A DNA stretch of 64,000 nucleotides from Paraliobacillus sp044383835 (lineage in GTDB: Bacteria; Bacillota; Bacilli; Bacillales; Amphibacillaceae): the NCBI RefSeq assembly GCF_044383835.1, contig NZ_JBISEP010000001.1, positions 265,143 to 329,142 on the forward strand, written 5' to 3'. The stretch's first letter is position 1. Each line of letters opens with the position of its first letter. Positions 16,364 through 26,450 of this stretch are shown here, piece after piece. The notes below the pieces were generated by a model, which saw only the letters and a program-made list of their open reading frames with translations, made no database searches and was not told the DNA's origin. The translations under genes and the position numbers were made by a program.

Positions 16364-18385
16364 TTAGTCTCCTTCCACTTCATCATAAGTGATTGTTTTT
16401 TGTAAAATAACCTCGTCATCACGCTCTACTTTATAAGTAGCCACTTCCCCAGGGGCAATAGTTAACCGAATGGAAAAGTCGGTATCTTCATAAATTGTTT
16501 GTGTCTCATGTAGCGATGTTAACTCATTGTTCATATCTCCAATATATATACGTACATATTGAGGTGATTGCTTATTGTTCTCTGATTCACCTTGTCCAAC
16601 AGTTTTACCTGTGTAAGGTACAGTAAAAGATACATTATGTGTGATTGGTGGTTTTTCTTTTTGACCAAGAGAAATAATTAAATGCACCGTTTCTTCTTCC
16701 TCTAATTGAGCACCTGCTTTTGGAGAATGAGAAATAACTGCTCCTTTTTTCACACTTTCGGAATATTGCTCGGATGTATCATAAGACAGATTATTGTTCG
16801 ATAGATAGTCTTTTGCTTCTGATTCACTCATTCCTTTTAAATTAACTAATTCTACCGTATTCTTCCCTTTACTAATCTCAAATTGCACAATTGTTTCAGA
16901 AGGAATCACTTCCGTATTCACTTGAGGTGCTACTTGTGTAACAATTTGCCCGGCAGGTTTATCAGAGTGAACTTCTATATATTCCACATCTTTATAGCCT
17001 TTTTCTAGTAGAATTTTTTTTACTTGATTGTAGTCTCTACCTTCGTAATCTGCAAATTCTTCCTTTTCTTCTCCTAAACTAACATAAACAATTATTTCTT
17101 TTCCTTCTTTTGTTTTTGTTTCCGCACTAGGATTTGTTCGAATAACATGGTCCTCTGCAATTTGATCGGAATAAGTTTCTTCCTTTACTACCTTTAACCC
17201 GAGATCTGATAAGGTTTGTTCTGCATCGGCAAATGTTTCTTCTGTTACATCTGGGACAGTTACATCATCTGGCTGTAACCAATTGGGTAAAACAAATAAT
17301 GCGAATAACCCTGATGCAATAAGAATGAAAAATGAAGCAATCATCCAAATCATTAATTTCTTTTTTGATTTCTTGTTCTTTTTCTTTGATTTATCACCTT
17401 TAGAACTATTTTTTTTACCTACTGGAACAGTATTTGACTTTGCATGAATAAGTGTATCTTGATTTTTCGTATGAGACGCATACGTTTGATCATCAATAAC
17501 AGGGATAGCTTTCGTTGCTTCTCCTTCTTCTTCTGGTGAAACATACGGTGCTTCATTTAATCGACTTGGGTTTAATGCAGAGACCAAATCTTCTTCTAAT
17601 CCTCGCACTGTTTCATATCGATAAAATGGATCTTTAGTAGTTGCCTTTAATACGACATTCTCTATACTTTGAGGAATTTCTGCATTCCATCGCCTCACCG
17701 ATGGTGTATTTGTTTGTAAATGTTTTAGCGCTATCGATACAGCTGATTGCCCTGAGAAAGGTATATGACCGGTAAGCATTTCAAAAAAAACAATTCCTAA
17801 TGAATAAATATCTGACTTATTTGTGGCTACTCCACCTCTTGCCTGTTCTGGCGATAAATAGTGCACAGAGCCTAAGACAGAATTTGTTTGTGTTAAAGAT
17901 GTTGCACTTAAAGCCAACGCAATACCAAAATCAGTAATTTTCGCTTGACCATAGTCATTAATTAGTATGTTTTGCGGTTTAATATCTCTATGAACGATAT
18001 TATTTTCATGGGCATGTTCAATAGCTGCTGTTAATTGCTTCATAATTTCAATCGATTCCTGAACAGGAATAGGCCCATATAATTGGATATATTTTTTTAA
18101 TGTTACACCTTCAACATGCTCCATTACCATATAATAAATATTATCTTCTTCTCCAACGTCATAAATATTCACAATATTTGGATGAGATAAACTCGTTGCA
18201 GATTGAGCTTCTCGGTGAAAACGAGTAATAAATTCTTCATCATTTGCATATTCTAAGCGGAGTACTTTAATCGCTACATCACGATCTAATATCGTATCAT
18301 GACCTAAATATACGTTGGCCATGCCGCCTCCACCTATCATTTTTATGACGTTGTAACGTTCATTTAACAAGTGACCTTCTAACAA
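16364..18385 (-). CDS. prkC: PASTA-domain Ser/Thr protein kinase PrkC
   Basis: Membrane kinase that senses muropeptides/lipid II and controls growth and spore germination in relatives. The cytoplasmic kinase domain (about 11-270) has the GGGGMANVYLG loop, Lys40, HRD 132-134 and DFG 152-154, with a Thr/Ser-rich activation loop (160-170). A lysine-rich juxtamembrane stretch (324-343) leads to one membrane segment (344-366) and three extracellular PASTA repeats (about 374-575), then a ~100-residue C-terminal domain. Start is TTG 18383-18385 with AGGTG upstream, overlapping the prpC stop by 7 nt, so the kinase and its phosphatase are coupled. Confidence 0.96.
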   Translation of the reverse strand: MLEGHLLNERYNVIKMIGGGGMANVYLGHDTILDRDVAIKVLRLEYANDEEFITRFHREAQSATSLSHPNIVNIYDVGEEDNIYYMVMEHVEGVTLKKYIQLYGPIPVQESIEIMKQLTAAIEHAHENNIVHRDIKPQNILINDYGQAKITDFGIALALSATSLTQTNSVLGSVHYLSPEQARGGVATNKSDIYSLGIVFFEMLTGHIPFSGQSAVSIALKHLQTNTPSVRRWNAEIPQSIENVVLKATTKDPFYRYETVRGLEEDLVSALNPSRLNEAPYVSPEEEGEATKAIPVIDDQTYASHTKNQDTLIHAKSNTVPVGKKNSSKGDKSKKKNKKSKKKLMIWMIASFFILIASGLFALFVLPNWLQPDDVTVPDVTEETFADAEQTLSDLGLKVVKEETYSDQIAEDHVIRTNPSAETKTKEGKEIIVYVSLGEEKEEFADYEGRDYNQVKKILLEKGYKDVEYIEVHSDKPAGQIVTQVAPQVNTEVIPSETIVQFEISKGKNTVELVNLKGMSESEAKDYLSNNNLSYDTSEQYSESVKKGAVISHSPKAGAQLEEEETVHLIISLGQKEKPPITHNVSFTVPYTGKTVGQGESENNKQSPQYVRIYIGDMNNELTSLHETQTIYEDTDFSIRLTIAPGEVATYKVERDDEVILQKTITYDEVEGD

Positions 18386-19134
18386 GACGAATCACCTGCT
18401 TTTTCCGCACAATAATCAGATAAAACCAAAGTGATGTTATCCTCTCCACCACGTTCATTTGCCACTTCTACTAATGTTTTTGCTTTATCTTCTAACGGTT
18501 TATCATCAGTTAAAAAGGATAACAATTCACTGTTATCAATCTTATTAGATAAACCATCTGAACAAAGTAATAATTTATTTTCAGGTTGCCATGGCTTAGT
18601 AATAATATCTGGTTGAATATACTTTTCGGTTCCCAATGCCTTTGTTATCACATTTTTTCTCGGGTGAACTTCCGCATCTTCTTTTGATATTTGGCCGGAA
18701 CGAACAAGCTCATTAACTAGTGAATGATCTTCAGTAACTTGGGAAAGCACACCAGATGTTAATAAATAACATCTGCTATCACCAATATGCGCCACACTAA
18801 TAAAATCCTCTCCATAAATGACAGCTACTACAGTGGTACCCATTCCATAACACGTTTCATTTTCTTGTGCTTTTTGATAGACAGTTGTATTTGCCGTTTC
18901 AATGGCAGATTTTAACCAATTTCCGGCAGAAAGCTTGTCATGGAATTTTTCAGAGCGCCTCCATTCCTCTTGTAAGTGTTCAACAACAAGTCGGCTCGCT
19001 ACATCGCCTGCTTTATGTCCTCCCATACCATCAGCTACTACAGATAAATATTGGTGTGACTTATTTTGAAAGACCCCACCATTATCTTCGTTATGCGGTC
19101 GGACTTTGCCTCGGTTTGTTAAAAAATAATGCAT
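18379..19134 (-). CDS. prpC: PP2C-type protein phosphatase PrpC
   Basis: Metal-dependent Ser/Thr phosphatase that reverses PrkC phosphorylation. The 251-residue protein shows the PP2C motifs RPHNEDN, VADGMGGHKAGD, HIGDSRCYL, SDGLSN and GGEDNITLV, which supply the metal-binding aspartates. I use ATG 19132-19134 (MHYFLTNRGK), preceded by GAGGTGA; an ATG six codons earlier has no ribosome-binding site. It overlaps prkC by 7 nt. Confidence 0.95.
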   Translation of the reverse strand: MHYFLTNRGKVRPHNEDNGGVFQNKSHQYLSVVADGMGGHKAGDVASRLVVEHLQEEWRRSEKFHDKLSAGNWLKSAIETANTTVYQKAQENETCYGMGTTVVAVIYGEDFISVAHIGDSRCYLLTSGVLSQVTEDHSLVNELVRSGQISKEDAEVHPRKNVITKALGTEKYIQPDIITKPWQPENKLLLCSDGLSNKIDNSELLSFLTDDKPLEDKAKTLVEVANERGGEDNITLVLSDYCAEKAGDSSC

Positions 19135-19180
19135 TCCATTCACCTCATACATCCATTTTGCTTCTATTATATTAATTATA

Positions 19181-20524
19181 CTATTTCAAACACAATCTAG
19201 TTAGAAAAAAACCATCTGTGTGAAAGTCATCAGGGAAAATTTGCAATCCAACATCTGATATACCATACGAATCTTGAATTACATTTGGTAATGATTTAAA
19301 AAACATTGGGTCTACTTGATAATCTGGATTATCTTTTAAAAATGCGCGTACCACTTGTTCATTTTCTTCTCGATCTACCGTACAAGTACTATATAGAATT
19401 TTACCATCTTTTTTAACTAAAGGGGAAATATTTTCTAATAATTCTTTTTGTATTGCAGCTAAATTAGCAATATCTTTTTCCGTCTTTTGATACTTAATGT
19501 CAGGCTTGCCTCTTATTACACCTAAACCAGAACAAGGCGCATCAATTAGTATGCGATCAAACGTATTTTCGTTATGGAGATTAGCTAATTTACGTGAATC
19601 AGCACTTTTTGTAGTAATATTTGTTAAACCTAACTCTTTCGCTTTTTTATCTACAAGTTTTGCTTTCTTTTCATGTAAATCATAGGAAAAAATTTGACCG
19701 GTGTTGTTTAATTTCTCACCAATATGAGTTGCCTTCCCCCCAGGTGCACTACAAGCATCTAAAACAGTCATGTTATCGTTTAAGTCCATCATTTCTGCTA
19801 CAAGCATTGAACTTTGATCTTGGATAGTTAATGCATGCGTTTGAAATAGAGAGCTTTTTAATACATTTCCTTTTACAATAATTCCTTGATTCGAAAACAT
19901 AGATGGCGCAACCTCGTAACCTTCCTGTTGCAGCTGATACAACGCTTGCTCTCGAGTTATTTTGAGTGGCTGAACACGCACGGAAAATTGTTTTGTTATT
20001 AGGTTCTCCTCACACATTGCAGCTGCTTTATCATAACCATATTGTTCAACCCAACGATTTACCATCCATTTCGGGTGACTAGTAATGATACTTAACTTTT
20101 CTACACCACTTGATATGTTTTCAAAATTAGGGAAACCTGTTCTTTGTGCTTGACGTAATACACCATTTACAAAAGAAGCAATACCTTTATGCCCACGGTC
20201 TTTTGCGATACCTACAGCTTCATGGATAACTGCATGATCAGGTACTCTATCCAAGTAATGCATTTGATAAAAAGAGAGGTACAATAACCATTTCACCCAA
20301 GCATCCAGCTTCGCATTATTCTTTACAAAGTGTTTGACAAAATAGGCTAGTGTTAACTTTCTTTGTATTGACCCATAAACAATTTCTGTTAATAAACCAT
20401 GGTCCTTCTCTGATACACGATTAGACTTTATCATTTGATCGATTAATAAATGACTATATGCTCCACCTTTATCAATTCTAAGTAAAATGTCTAATGCACT
20501 GGAACGCAATTTAAATTTTGTCAT
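19181..20524 (-). CDS. rsmB: 16S rRNA (cytosine-967-C5)-methyltransferase RsmB
   Basis: Methylates a cytosine of 16S rRNA using SAM. The 447-residue protein has an N-terminal NusB-like RNA-binding domain (about 5-130) and a Rossmann methyltransferase domain with DACSAPGGKATHI (SAM site, 256-268). The two catalytic cysteines are Cys331 in DAPCSG and Cys381 in YSTCT, the RsmB/RsmF pattern. It begins 1 nt after the fmt stop. Confidence 0.95.
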   Translation of the reverse strand: MTKFKLRSSALDILLRIDKGGAYSHLLIDQMIKSNRVSEKDHGLLTEIVYGSIQRKLTLAYFVKHFVKNNAKLDAWVKWLLYLSFYQMHYLDRVPDHAVIHEAVGIAKDRGHKGIASFVNGVLRQAQRTGFPNFENISSGVEKLSIITSHPKWMVNRWVEQYGYDKAAAMCEENLITKQFSVRVQPLKITREQALYQLQQEGYEVAPSMFSNQGIIVKGNVLKSSLFQTHALTIQDQSSMLVAEMMDLNDNMTVLDACSAPGGKATHIGEKLNNTGQIFSYDLHEKKAKLVDKKAKELGLTNITTKSADSRKLANLHNENTFDRILIDAPCSGLGVIRGKPDIKYQKTEKDIANLAAIQKELLENISPLVKKDGKILYSTCTVDREENEQVVRAFLKDNPDYQVDPMFFKSLPNVIQDSYGISDVGLQIFPDDFHTDGFFLTRLCLK

Positions 20525-20525
20525 A

Positions 20526-21464
20526 TTACTCTCCTAGTCTATCCCCTATTTGCAGATTTTTTCCTTTCCCTCTTAGAAAATCTTCCACTGTCATTTGCTT
20601 TTTCCCTGCAGGTTGCACTTGTTTTATTTTGATAGACCGTTTATCACCACAGCAAACGAGCATACCATTAGCATTTAAGTCTACAATTTCACCTGGATGT
20701 GCATCTATCTGTTTATCCACTAATTCTCCCCACCAAATTTTCATATTTTCTCCGTTCAAAGTAGTACTCGCGACTGGCCACGGATGCAGTCCACGAATGT
20801 GATTATAAACGGAAGCACTTGACTGACTCCAATCAATTTTTTCTTGTTCACGAGTAATATTAGGTGCATATGTCGCTTGTTGATCATCTTGTTCTATCGG
20901 ATTAATGTCCCCACTAAATATTTTAGGTAACGTTTCATGTAGCAATGCTGCCCCCACACTAGCCAATTTATCGTGTAACGTACCGACATGGTCTGTTGAT
21001 TCTATTAGTATACTGGCTTGAGATATAATTGCTCCAGCATCTAGTTTTTCTACCATATACATAATAGTAATACCTGTTTCTTTTTTTCCTTGTAAAAGCG
21101 CGTAATGGATCGGTGCACCACCACGTAGCTCTGGTAATAATGAAGCATGCACATTGATACATCCATCAGTTGGTGCTTCTAATAGGGCCTTTGGTAAAAT
21201 TTGTCCAAAGGCGGCTGTTACAATTAAATCCGGATTATAAGCCAATATTTCTTCATATGTATCTTTTACTTTTTCTGGTTGGTAAATAGGGATATGATGC
21301 TTTTCAGCTTCTATCTTCACTGGAGGTGGTGTTAAGACACGCTTTCTTCCTTTTGGTCGATCTGGTTGTGTGACCACAAGAACGACTTCGTATTGATCTT
21401 TAATTAATTGCTGTAAAACTGGAACTGCGAAATCTGGCGTTCCCATAAATACAATTTTTTTCAT
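20526..21464 (-). CDS. fmt: Methionyl-tRNA formyltransferase
   Basis: Formylates initiator Met-tRNA. The 312-residue protein starts MKKIVFMGTPDFAVPVL, has the catalytic region INVHASLLPELRGGAPI with the conserved Asn/His, and a C-terminal OB fold. ATG 21462-21464 follows AGGAG; a GTG four codons earlier is too close to the site. In B. subtilis def (peptide deformylase) lies between priA and fmt; here priA ends 14 nt before the fmt start, so def is absent at this locus and must be elsewhere. Confidence 0.95.
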   Translation of the reverse strand: MKKIVFMGTPDFAVPVLQQLIKDQYEVVLVVTQPDRPKGRKRVLTPPPVKIEAEKHHIPIYQPEKVKDTYEEILAYNPDLIVTAAFGQILPKALLEAPTDGCINVHASLLPELRGGAPIHYALLQGKKETGITIMYMVEKLDAGAIISQASILIESTDHVGTLHDKLASVGAALLHETLPKIFSGDINPIEQDDQQATYAPNITREQEKIDWSQSSASVYNHIRGLHPWPVASTTLNGENMKIWWGELVDKQIDAHPGEIVDLNANGMLVCCGDKRSIKIKQVQPAGKKQMTVEDFLRGKGKNLQIGDRLGE

Positions 21465-21478
21465 TATAAAGTTCACTC

Positions 21479-23887
21479 CTACATTAATTGATACGGTTGA
21501 AGGTCGATTTGAATAAATAAATCATCTTTTCTCATATCGCCTTCAAAATAGGCTAATATTTTTTTTAATATATTGCGTTGATTCGGTTCATTTTTGTATT
21601 TTATCATGCATTGATAACGATATCTATCTTTTATCTTAGCAATTGGAGAAGGAGTTGGTCCAAGTATACGGGCTTGATCAGATAAGTGTTTTCTTAATAA
21701 TAAACTAATTGTTTTCGTAATCTCCATCACTTTTAATTGATTTGGATGCGAGACAGTAATTAACGTTAAGTAGTAATAAGGTGGATATTGATATGTCTTT
21801 CTTATTAACATTTCTTTTTTAAAAAAAGAATCATAATCATACATAGCGGCAAGCTCAATGCTATAGTGTTCTGGTGTGTATGTTTGAACAATAACTTCCC
21901 CTGGTAATTGATGCCTTCCAGCTCTACCACTTACTTGTGTTAGTAATTGAAACGTTTTTTCAGAGGCACGAAAATCAGGTATATGTAACATGCTATCCGC
22001 AGCTAACACTCCAACTAAAGTTACATTCGCAAAATCCAAACCTTTTGCAATCATTTGTGTTCCTAATAATATATCAGCTTGATGATTACTAAATTTGTTT
22101 AATAATTTTTCGTGCGACCCTTTCCTTCTTGTTGTATCTACATCCATTCGAATAATGTTGGCCTCAGGTATCATTTCTTGCAATGCTTCTTCTACTTTCT
22201 GTGTTCCGGTTCCAAAATAACGAATCGTATCACTATCACATTTCGGACAATTACTAGGTTTTTTTTCCTCATAATTACAATAATGGCATTTCAAACTTTG
22301 ATTGTTGCGATGGTAGGTTAATGCAATATCACAATGCGGACAATTATTTACGTGACCACAATCTCTACACATCACAAAAGTAGAATAACCGCGTCGGTTC
22401 AAAAATAAAACCATTTGCTCTTTTCTTTTCATTCGTTCTTCCATTGCTTGTTTTAATTGTCTTGAAAACATCGTTCGATTTCCTGCATGAAGTTCATCAC
22501 GCATATCTACTAATTGAACAGTTGGCATTTCTGCTTCATTCATTCGTTGCGGCATGGATAACAACTGATAAATTCCTTTTTTAGCACGTGCAAACGATTC
22601 AAGTGAAGGAGTTGCACTGCCTAATACAACTGGGCAGTTATGATATTTCGCCCGATGAATAGCTACATCTCGCGCATGATACCTAGGGTGCTCTTCTTGT
22701 TTGTAGCTTGTTTCATGTTCTTCATCAATAATTAATAGACCTAAATTTTCAAATGGAGCAAATATAGCTGAACGGGCTCCCACTACAACTTGGACTTCTT
22801 TTCGATGTATTTTTCGCCATTCATCATATCGTTCGCCTTTCGATAATGCGCTATGCATTACCGCAACTTTTGCACCAAACCTCGCTTTAAACCGCTGAAC
22901 CATCTGTGGAGTCAATGATATTTCCGGAACTAACACAATTGCTTCTTTATTTTTCTTCATCGCATGTTGAATAGCTTGTAAATAAACTTCTGTTTTACCA
23001 CTACCAGTCACCCCTTGTAATAAAAAGACGTGATGCTGACTATAATCTAACGCTTCACAGATCGGAGCCATCGCTTGTTTTTGTTGATTCATTAAAGGTA
23101 GAGGTCTTGATCTTTCTTCCTCTTTGTTTTGATAAGGATCACGATAAATTTCTATTTTTTTTTCTTTTAATAAACCGTCATCTATTAATTGTTTTACCGT
23201 AGCATGCGTTGTATTTAACTTCATATACAATTGCTTTTTCTTAATAGGTTCTCTGTTTTCTTGGAAGAATTGTAAAATCGCCCTCTTCTTCTTGGCTTGT
23301 TTAGGTAGGTTTGCAATTGCTTCTTCTAATTGTAGTGGCTCTACTTGTGAGTAAATCATTGTTTGTTTTTTCGTTGTTTCTTTCGAGTGAACATGGTAAA
23401 TAACTTCTATTTCACCAGCTTGAATTGCTTGCTGTAAACTATAATATGAACCTCCTTCATCAATAAATGATTGGTAGGTAATATAATCTCTCCCACAAAA
23501 AAAAGTCTCTAAGCTATGAGGCAACGTATCACTTAAACGATGTATTTCTTTTTCGTACGATGCTTTTAATGCTTGAGGTAGCATTGCTTGAAACGTTGAA
23601 ATGTAAAAACTCAATGTGTAATCCGCTAACCATTTCCCTAATTGTAATAACTCCGACGTTAGTATTGGTGTAATATCCATCAAATCATCGATTGGCTTTA
23701 TTTTTTCTACTTCAGAATGATCGGTCACTTCAAGTACATAACCCATGATTTTTCTTGGACCAAATGGAACAATTACACGCATACCAGGAAAAACAGACTT
23801 TGCCATATGTGTCGGTATTTTATAATCAAATATACGATTGGTTTGCGCGACTGGCACATCGACAACAACTTTTGCAACATTCACCAC
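21479..23887 (-). CDS. priA: Primosomal replication restart helicase PriA
   Basis: Recognises abandoned forks and reloads the replicative helicase. The 802-residue protein has an N-terminal fork-binding domain, helicase Walker A GVTGSGKTE, DEEH Walker B, and a cluster of eight cysteines (CRDCGHVNNCPHC ... CHYCNYEEKK ... CPKC) binding two zinc ions, followed by the second helicase lobe and a C-terminal domain. Start is GTG, whose G is also the last base of the coaBC TAG stop, with AAGG upstream. Confidence 0.95.
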   Translation of the reverse strand: MVNVAKVVVDVPVAQTNRIFDYKIPTHMAKSVFPGMRVIVPFGPRKIMGYVLEVTDHSEVEKIKPIDDLMDITPILTSELLQLGKWLADYTLSFYISTFQAMLPQALKASYEKEIHRLSDTLPHSLETFFCGRDYITYQSFIDEGGSYYSLQQAIQAGEIEVIYHVHSKETTKKQTMIYSQVEPLQLEEAIANLPKQAKKKRAILQFFQENREPIKKKQLYMKLNTTHATVKQLIDDGLLKEKKIEIYRDPYQNKEEERSRPLPLMNQQKQAMAPICEALDYSQHHVFLLQGVTGSGKTEVYLQAIQHAMKKNKEAIVLVPEISLTPQMVQRFKARFGAKVAVMHSALSKGERYDEWRKIHRKEVQVVVGARSAIFAPFENLGLLIIDEEHETSYKQEEHPRYHARDVAIHRAKYHNCPVVLGSATPSLESFARAKKGIYQLLSMPQRMNEAEMPTVQLVDMRDELHAGNRTMFSRQLKQAMEERMKRKEQMVLFLNRRGYSTFVMCRDCGHVNNCPHCDIALTYHRNNQSLKCHYCNYEEKKPSNCPKCDSDTIRYFGTGTQKVEEALQEMIPEANIIRMDVDTTRRKGSHEKLLNKFSNHQADILLGTQMIAKGLDFANVTLVGVLAADSMLHIPDFRASEKTFQLLTQVSGRAGRHQLPGEVIVQTYTPEHYSIELAAMYDYDSFFKKEMLIRKTYQYPPYYYLTLITVSHPNQLKVMEITKTISLLLRKHLSDQARILGPTPSPIAKIKDRYRYQCMIKYKNEPNQRNILKKILAYFEGDMRKDDLFIQIDLQPYQLM

Positions 23888-25086
23888 TAATCAACCTTTA
23901 TATCTTTATTTATTTGCATTAAAATTTGTTTTGCTATTTCTTGTTTTGTCGCTAGACTAAAGTGATTGGTTTCACCAGATTGATGTAAATAAATAACCTC
24001 ATTTGTATCTGATTGAAACCCAATACCTGGTGTTTTTATATTATTTATAATAATCGCATCTAACTGTTTGCTTTTTAGTTTTTTCTCGCCAAATGATAGC
24101 GGATGATTCGTTTCTGCAGCAAAACCGACTAAAAATTGATGCATTTTCCTTTGGCCTAGCTCTTTTAAAATATCTTTTGTACGTTCGAACTCAATAGTTA
24201 AATCTCCATCTTTTTTCTTCATTTTATCCTCATAAGTAACTTTTGGACGATAATCAGCTACAGCAGCGGCTTTAATAACAATGTCACTTTGATCAAAATG
24301 TGTGTGGATTGCCTGATACATTTCTTCTGCTGTTGAAACATCTATTCTTTTAACATTAGCTGGTGTTTTAAGAGAAACTGGACCAGCAACTAACGTCACT
24401 TTAGCCCCCCATTTAGCTGCCACTTCTGCTAATGCAAATCCCATTTTACCAGATGAATGGTTCGTAAAGAAACGAACAGGATCGATTTTTTCCTGCGTTG
24501 GTCCAGCAGATATTAGCATCCTTTTCCCTGCCAGTAATTGCTTCTTATCTTGGTCTTTTTTTATAACATCAACAATTGTTTCTGGTTCTTCTAACCTACC
24601 CTTGCCAACGTAACCACAAGCTAAATACCCTTCACCTGGTTCAATAAATCGATAACCCCATTCTTCTATTGTTTTCATATTTCTTTTTACTGCGGGGTGG
24701 GCATACATATGAACATTCATAGCAGGTGCAATATATACATCTGCTTCCGTAGCTAATATAGTAGTAGATAGCATGTCATCCGCGATGCCATTAGCAATCT
24801 TTCCAATGATATTAGCTGTTGCCGGAGCAATAATGAATATATCAGCCCAATCAGCTAAGTCTATATGTGCTATTTTACTTGGATCTTTCTCATCAAATGT
24901 ATCTGTATATACTGGATTTCTAGCAATAGCTTGAAAGGTTAAAGGAGTAACGAATTCTTGTGCACTTTGTGTCATAATCACTTTTACTTCTGCACCTTGT
25001 TGCACTAATTTACTTGTTAGCGCGCATGCCTTATATGCAGCAATACCACCTGACACACCTAATACAACACGCAAACCGTTTAACAT
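23887..25086 (-). CDS. coaBC: Bifunctional phosphopantothenoylcysteine decarboxylase / phosphopantothenate-cysteine ligase
   Basis: Carries out two successive steps of coenzyme A synthesis. The N-terminal CoaC half (about 1-180) is an FMN flavoprotein with GVSGGIAAYK, a PAMN motif and a conserved substrate-loop cysteine in the GYLACGYVGKGRL segment; the C-terminal CoaB half (about 185-399) has the SAGPTQEKIDPVRF and NHSSGKMG motifs. ATG 25084-25086 follows AGAGGTGA; the upstream in-frame GTG is rejected because it is part of that site. Confidence 0.95.
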   Translation of the reverse strand: MLNGLRVVLGVSGGIAAYKACALTSKLVQQGAEVKVIMTQSAQEFVTPLTFQAIARNPVYTDTFDEKDPSKIAHIDLADWADIFIIAPATANIIGKIANGIADDMLSTTILATEADVYIAPAMNVHMYAHPAVKRNMKTIEEWGYRFIEPGEGYLACGYVGKGRLEEPETIVDVIKKDQDKKQLLAGKRMLISAGPTQEKIDPVRFFTNHSSGKMGFALAEVAAKWGAKVTLVAGPVSLKTPANVKRIDVSTAEEMYQAIHTHFDQSDIVIKAAAVADYRPKVTYEDKMKKKDGDLTIEFERTKDILKELGQRKMHQFLVGFAAETNHPLSFGEKKLKSKQLDAIIINNIKTPGIGFQSDTNEVIYLHQSGETNHFSLATKQEIAKQILMQINKDIKVD

Positions 25087-25130
25087 ATTTATCACCTCTT
25101 TATTAAGTTAAGACTGACTATTTCATGTTA

Positions 25131-25166
25131 TAGAAGAAACCCTCGTCTACATAAGGTAAACGAGGG
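25131..25166 (-). terminator. Terminator after rpoZ
   Basis: Minus strand: an 11-bp stem with one mismatch, CCCTCGTTTAC / GTAGACGAGGG, with loop CTTAT, then TTTCTTC. It follows the rpoZ stop by about 20 nt and separates the remA-gmk-rpoZ group from coaBC. Confidence 0.7.
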
Positions 25167-25186
25167 AACAATGAAAAAGAAAGTGG

Positions 25187-25402
25187 TCATCTTCTTTCTT
25201 TAACATCTGCAGGAATATAAGTAAGCTTTTTCGCTTCAATCTCTTCTAGTGCGATGCCTACATTTTTTGCAGACAAAGGATGTTCAATTTGGTACCTTTT
25301 CACTTCTTGGATTTGACGTGCTCGCTTTGCAGCTAAGGATACCAAAGTATATTTCGAATTAATTATTGTTTGTAATTTATCAATAGATGGCTCTAACATC
25401 AT
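25187..25402 (-). CDS. rpoZ: RNA polymerase omega subunit
   Basis: A 71-residue small RNA polymerase subunit that stabilises beta-prime. The N-terminus MLEPSIDKLQTIINSKYTLV and the AAKRARQI helix are the family signature. The first of two consecutive ATG codons overlaps the gmk stop by 4 nt, with GGAGG in the end of gmk, so synthesis is coupled. Length agrees with Bacillus omega. Confidence 0.95.
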   Translation of the reverse strand: MMLEPSIDKLQTIINSKYTLVSLAAKRARQIQEVKRYQIEHPLSAKNVGIALEEIEAKKLTYIPADVKERR

Positions 25403-26019
25403 TTTTCTTCTACCTCCAACACTTTTTTGTATTGATTTGCCACACGTTCACGTTTGCAATGCTCACTTTTTACAATTGCTTGAACTTTCTCAACCGCTTT
25501 ATTGATTTGATCATTAACGACAACATAGTCATATGCATCCATCATTTTTATTTCTTGTTTAGCTGCACGTAAGCGATTAGCTACAAGATCTTCACTTTCT
25601 GTACCACGATTGACAATTCGATTTTTTAATTCCTCTAGATTGGGCGGTGACAAGAATATGAAAACACCTTCCGGAAAATTCTTTTTCACTTGTAATGCAC
25701 CTTGTACTTCAATTTCTAAAAACACATCTTTTCCGGATTCTAACGTTTCTTTTACATATTTACGAGGGGTTCCATAATAATTCCCGACATATTCTGCATA
25801 CTCAAGTAACTGGTTGTCTTGAATCATTTGTTCAAATTCTTCTCTTGAGCGATAAAAATAATCAACAGCTTCCGTCTCCCCTACCCTTTTGTTTCTCGTT
25901 GTCATAGAGATTGAATATTGCAAATCTGTAGCTTTGTCAAATAGCGCCTTACGAACTGTCCCCTTTCCTACACCAGAGGGGCCTGATAATACAAATAAAA
26001 TACCCTTTTCTTCAATCAA
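25399..26019 (-). CDS. gmk: Guanylate kinase
   Basis: Phosphorylates GMP to GDP; also a target of (p)ppGpp in Firmicutes. The 206-residue protein has the P-loop SGPSGVGKG (12-20), the GMP-binding SMTTRNKRVGE and VDYFYRSREEF segments, and the lid region NRGTES. Start is TTG with AGGAGGA upstream. It lies between remA and rpoZ, the conserved Bacillales order. Confidence 0.96.
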   Translation of the reverse strand: MIEEKGILFVLSGPSGVGKGTVRKALFDKATDLQYSISMTTRNKRVGETEAVDYFYRSREEFEQMIQDNQLLEYAEYVGNYYGTPRKYVKETLESGKDVFLEIEVQGALQVKKNFPEGVFIFLSPPNLEELKNRIVNRGTESEDLVANRLRAAKQEIKMMDAYDYVVVNDQINKAVEKVQAIVKSEHCKRERVANQYKKVLEVEEK

Positions 26020-26070
26020 AATAGATCCTCCTGTTTTTCAAACACAATAATTGATATCTGCGTGTTCATC

Positions 26071-26331
26071 TTATTCTTCAGTTATTTCTTCATGACTCAA
26101 CACACGTTGCCCTACCGTTTCAGGTTGGACAGCAGAAAGAATGACATGATCACTATCACTTATGATTACAGCTCTTGTTCTACGTCCATATGTAGCATCT
26201 ACTAGTTTATTATTCTCTCTTGCTACCGTAATAATACGTTTTATTGGCGCGGATTCCGGTGATACAATCGAAATAATTCGATTAGCTGACACAACGTTAC
26301 CAAAGCCAATATTAATCAACTTTATGCTCAA
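26071..26331 (-). CDS. remA: Extracellular matrix regulatory protein RemA (DUF370)
   Basis: In B. subtilis RemA is a ring-forming DNA-binding protein that activates biofilm matrix and osmoprotection genes. The 86-residue protein matches the DUF370 family throughout: KLINIGFGNVVSANRII, SPESAPIKRII and the basic TYGRRTRAV segment. Start is TTG with GGAGGAACAAGA upstream. It is longer at the C-terminus than a minimal DUF370 unit by only a few residues. Located just upstream of gmk-rpoZ as in relatives. Confidence 0.93.
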   Translation of the reverse strand: MSIKLINIGFGNVVSANRIISIVSPESAPIKRIITVARENNKLVDATYGRRTRAVIISDSDHVILSAVQPETVGQRVLSHEEITEE

Positions 26332-26359
26332 TCTTGTTCCTCCTCTAAATAAAAATCAT

Positions 26360-26388
26360 AATATATCAAGATATGTTCCTTAAGTAAA
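26360..26388 (-). promoter_or_regulatory. Candidate promoter of remA-gmk-rpoZ
   Basis: Minus strand: -35 TTTACT (26383-26388), 17-nt spacer, extended -10 TGATATATT (-10 hexamer 26360-26365). It lies about 30 nt ahead of the remA start. Confidence 0.5.
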
Positions 26389-26450
26389 ATAAATTATTTT
26401 CGTTTGTAATCTTTTTTATTATAGTACAAACTTGAATCAGATGAAAATCA

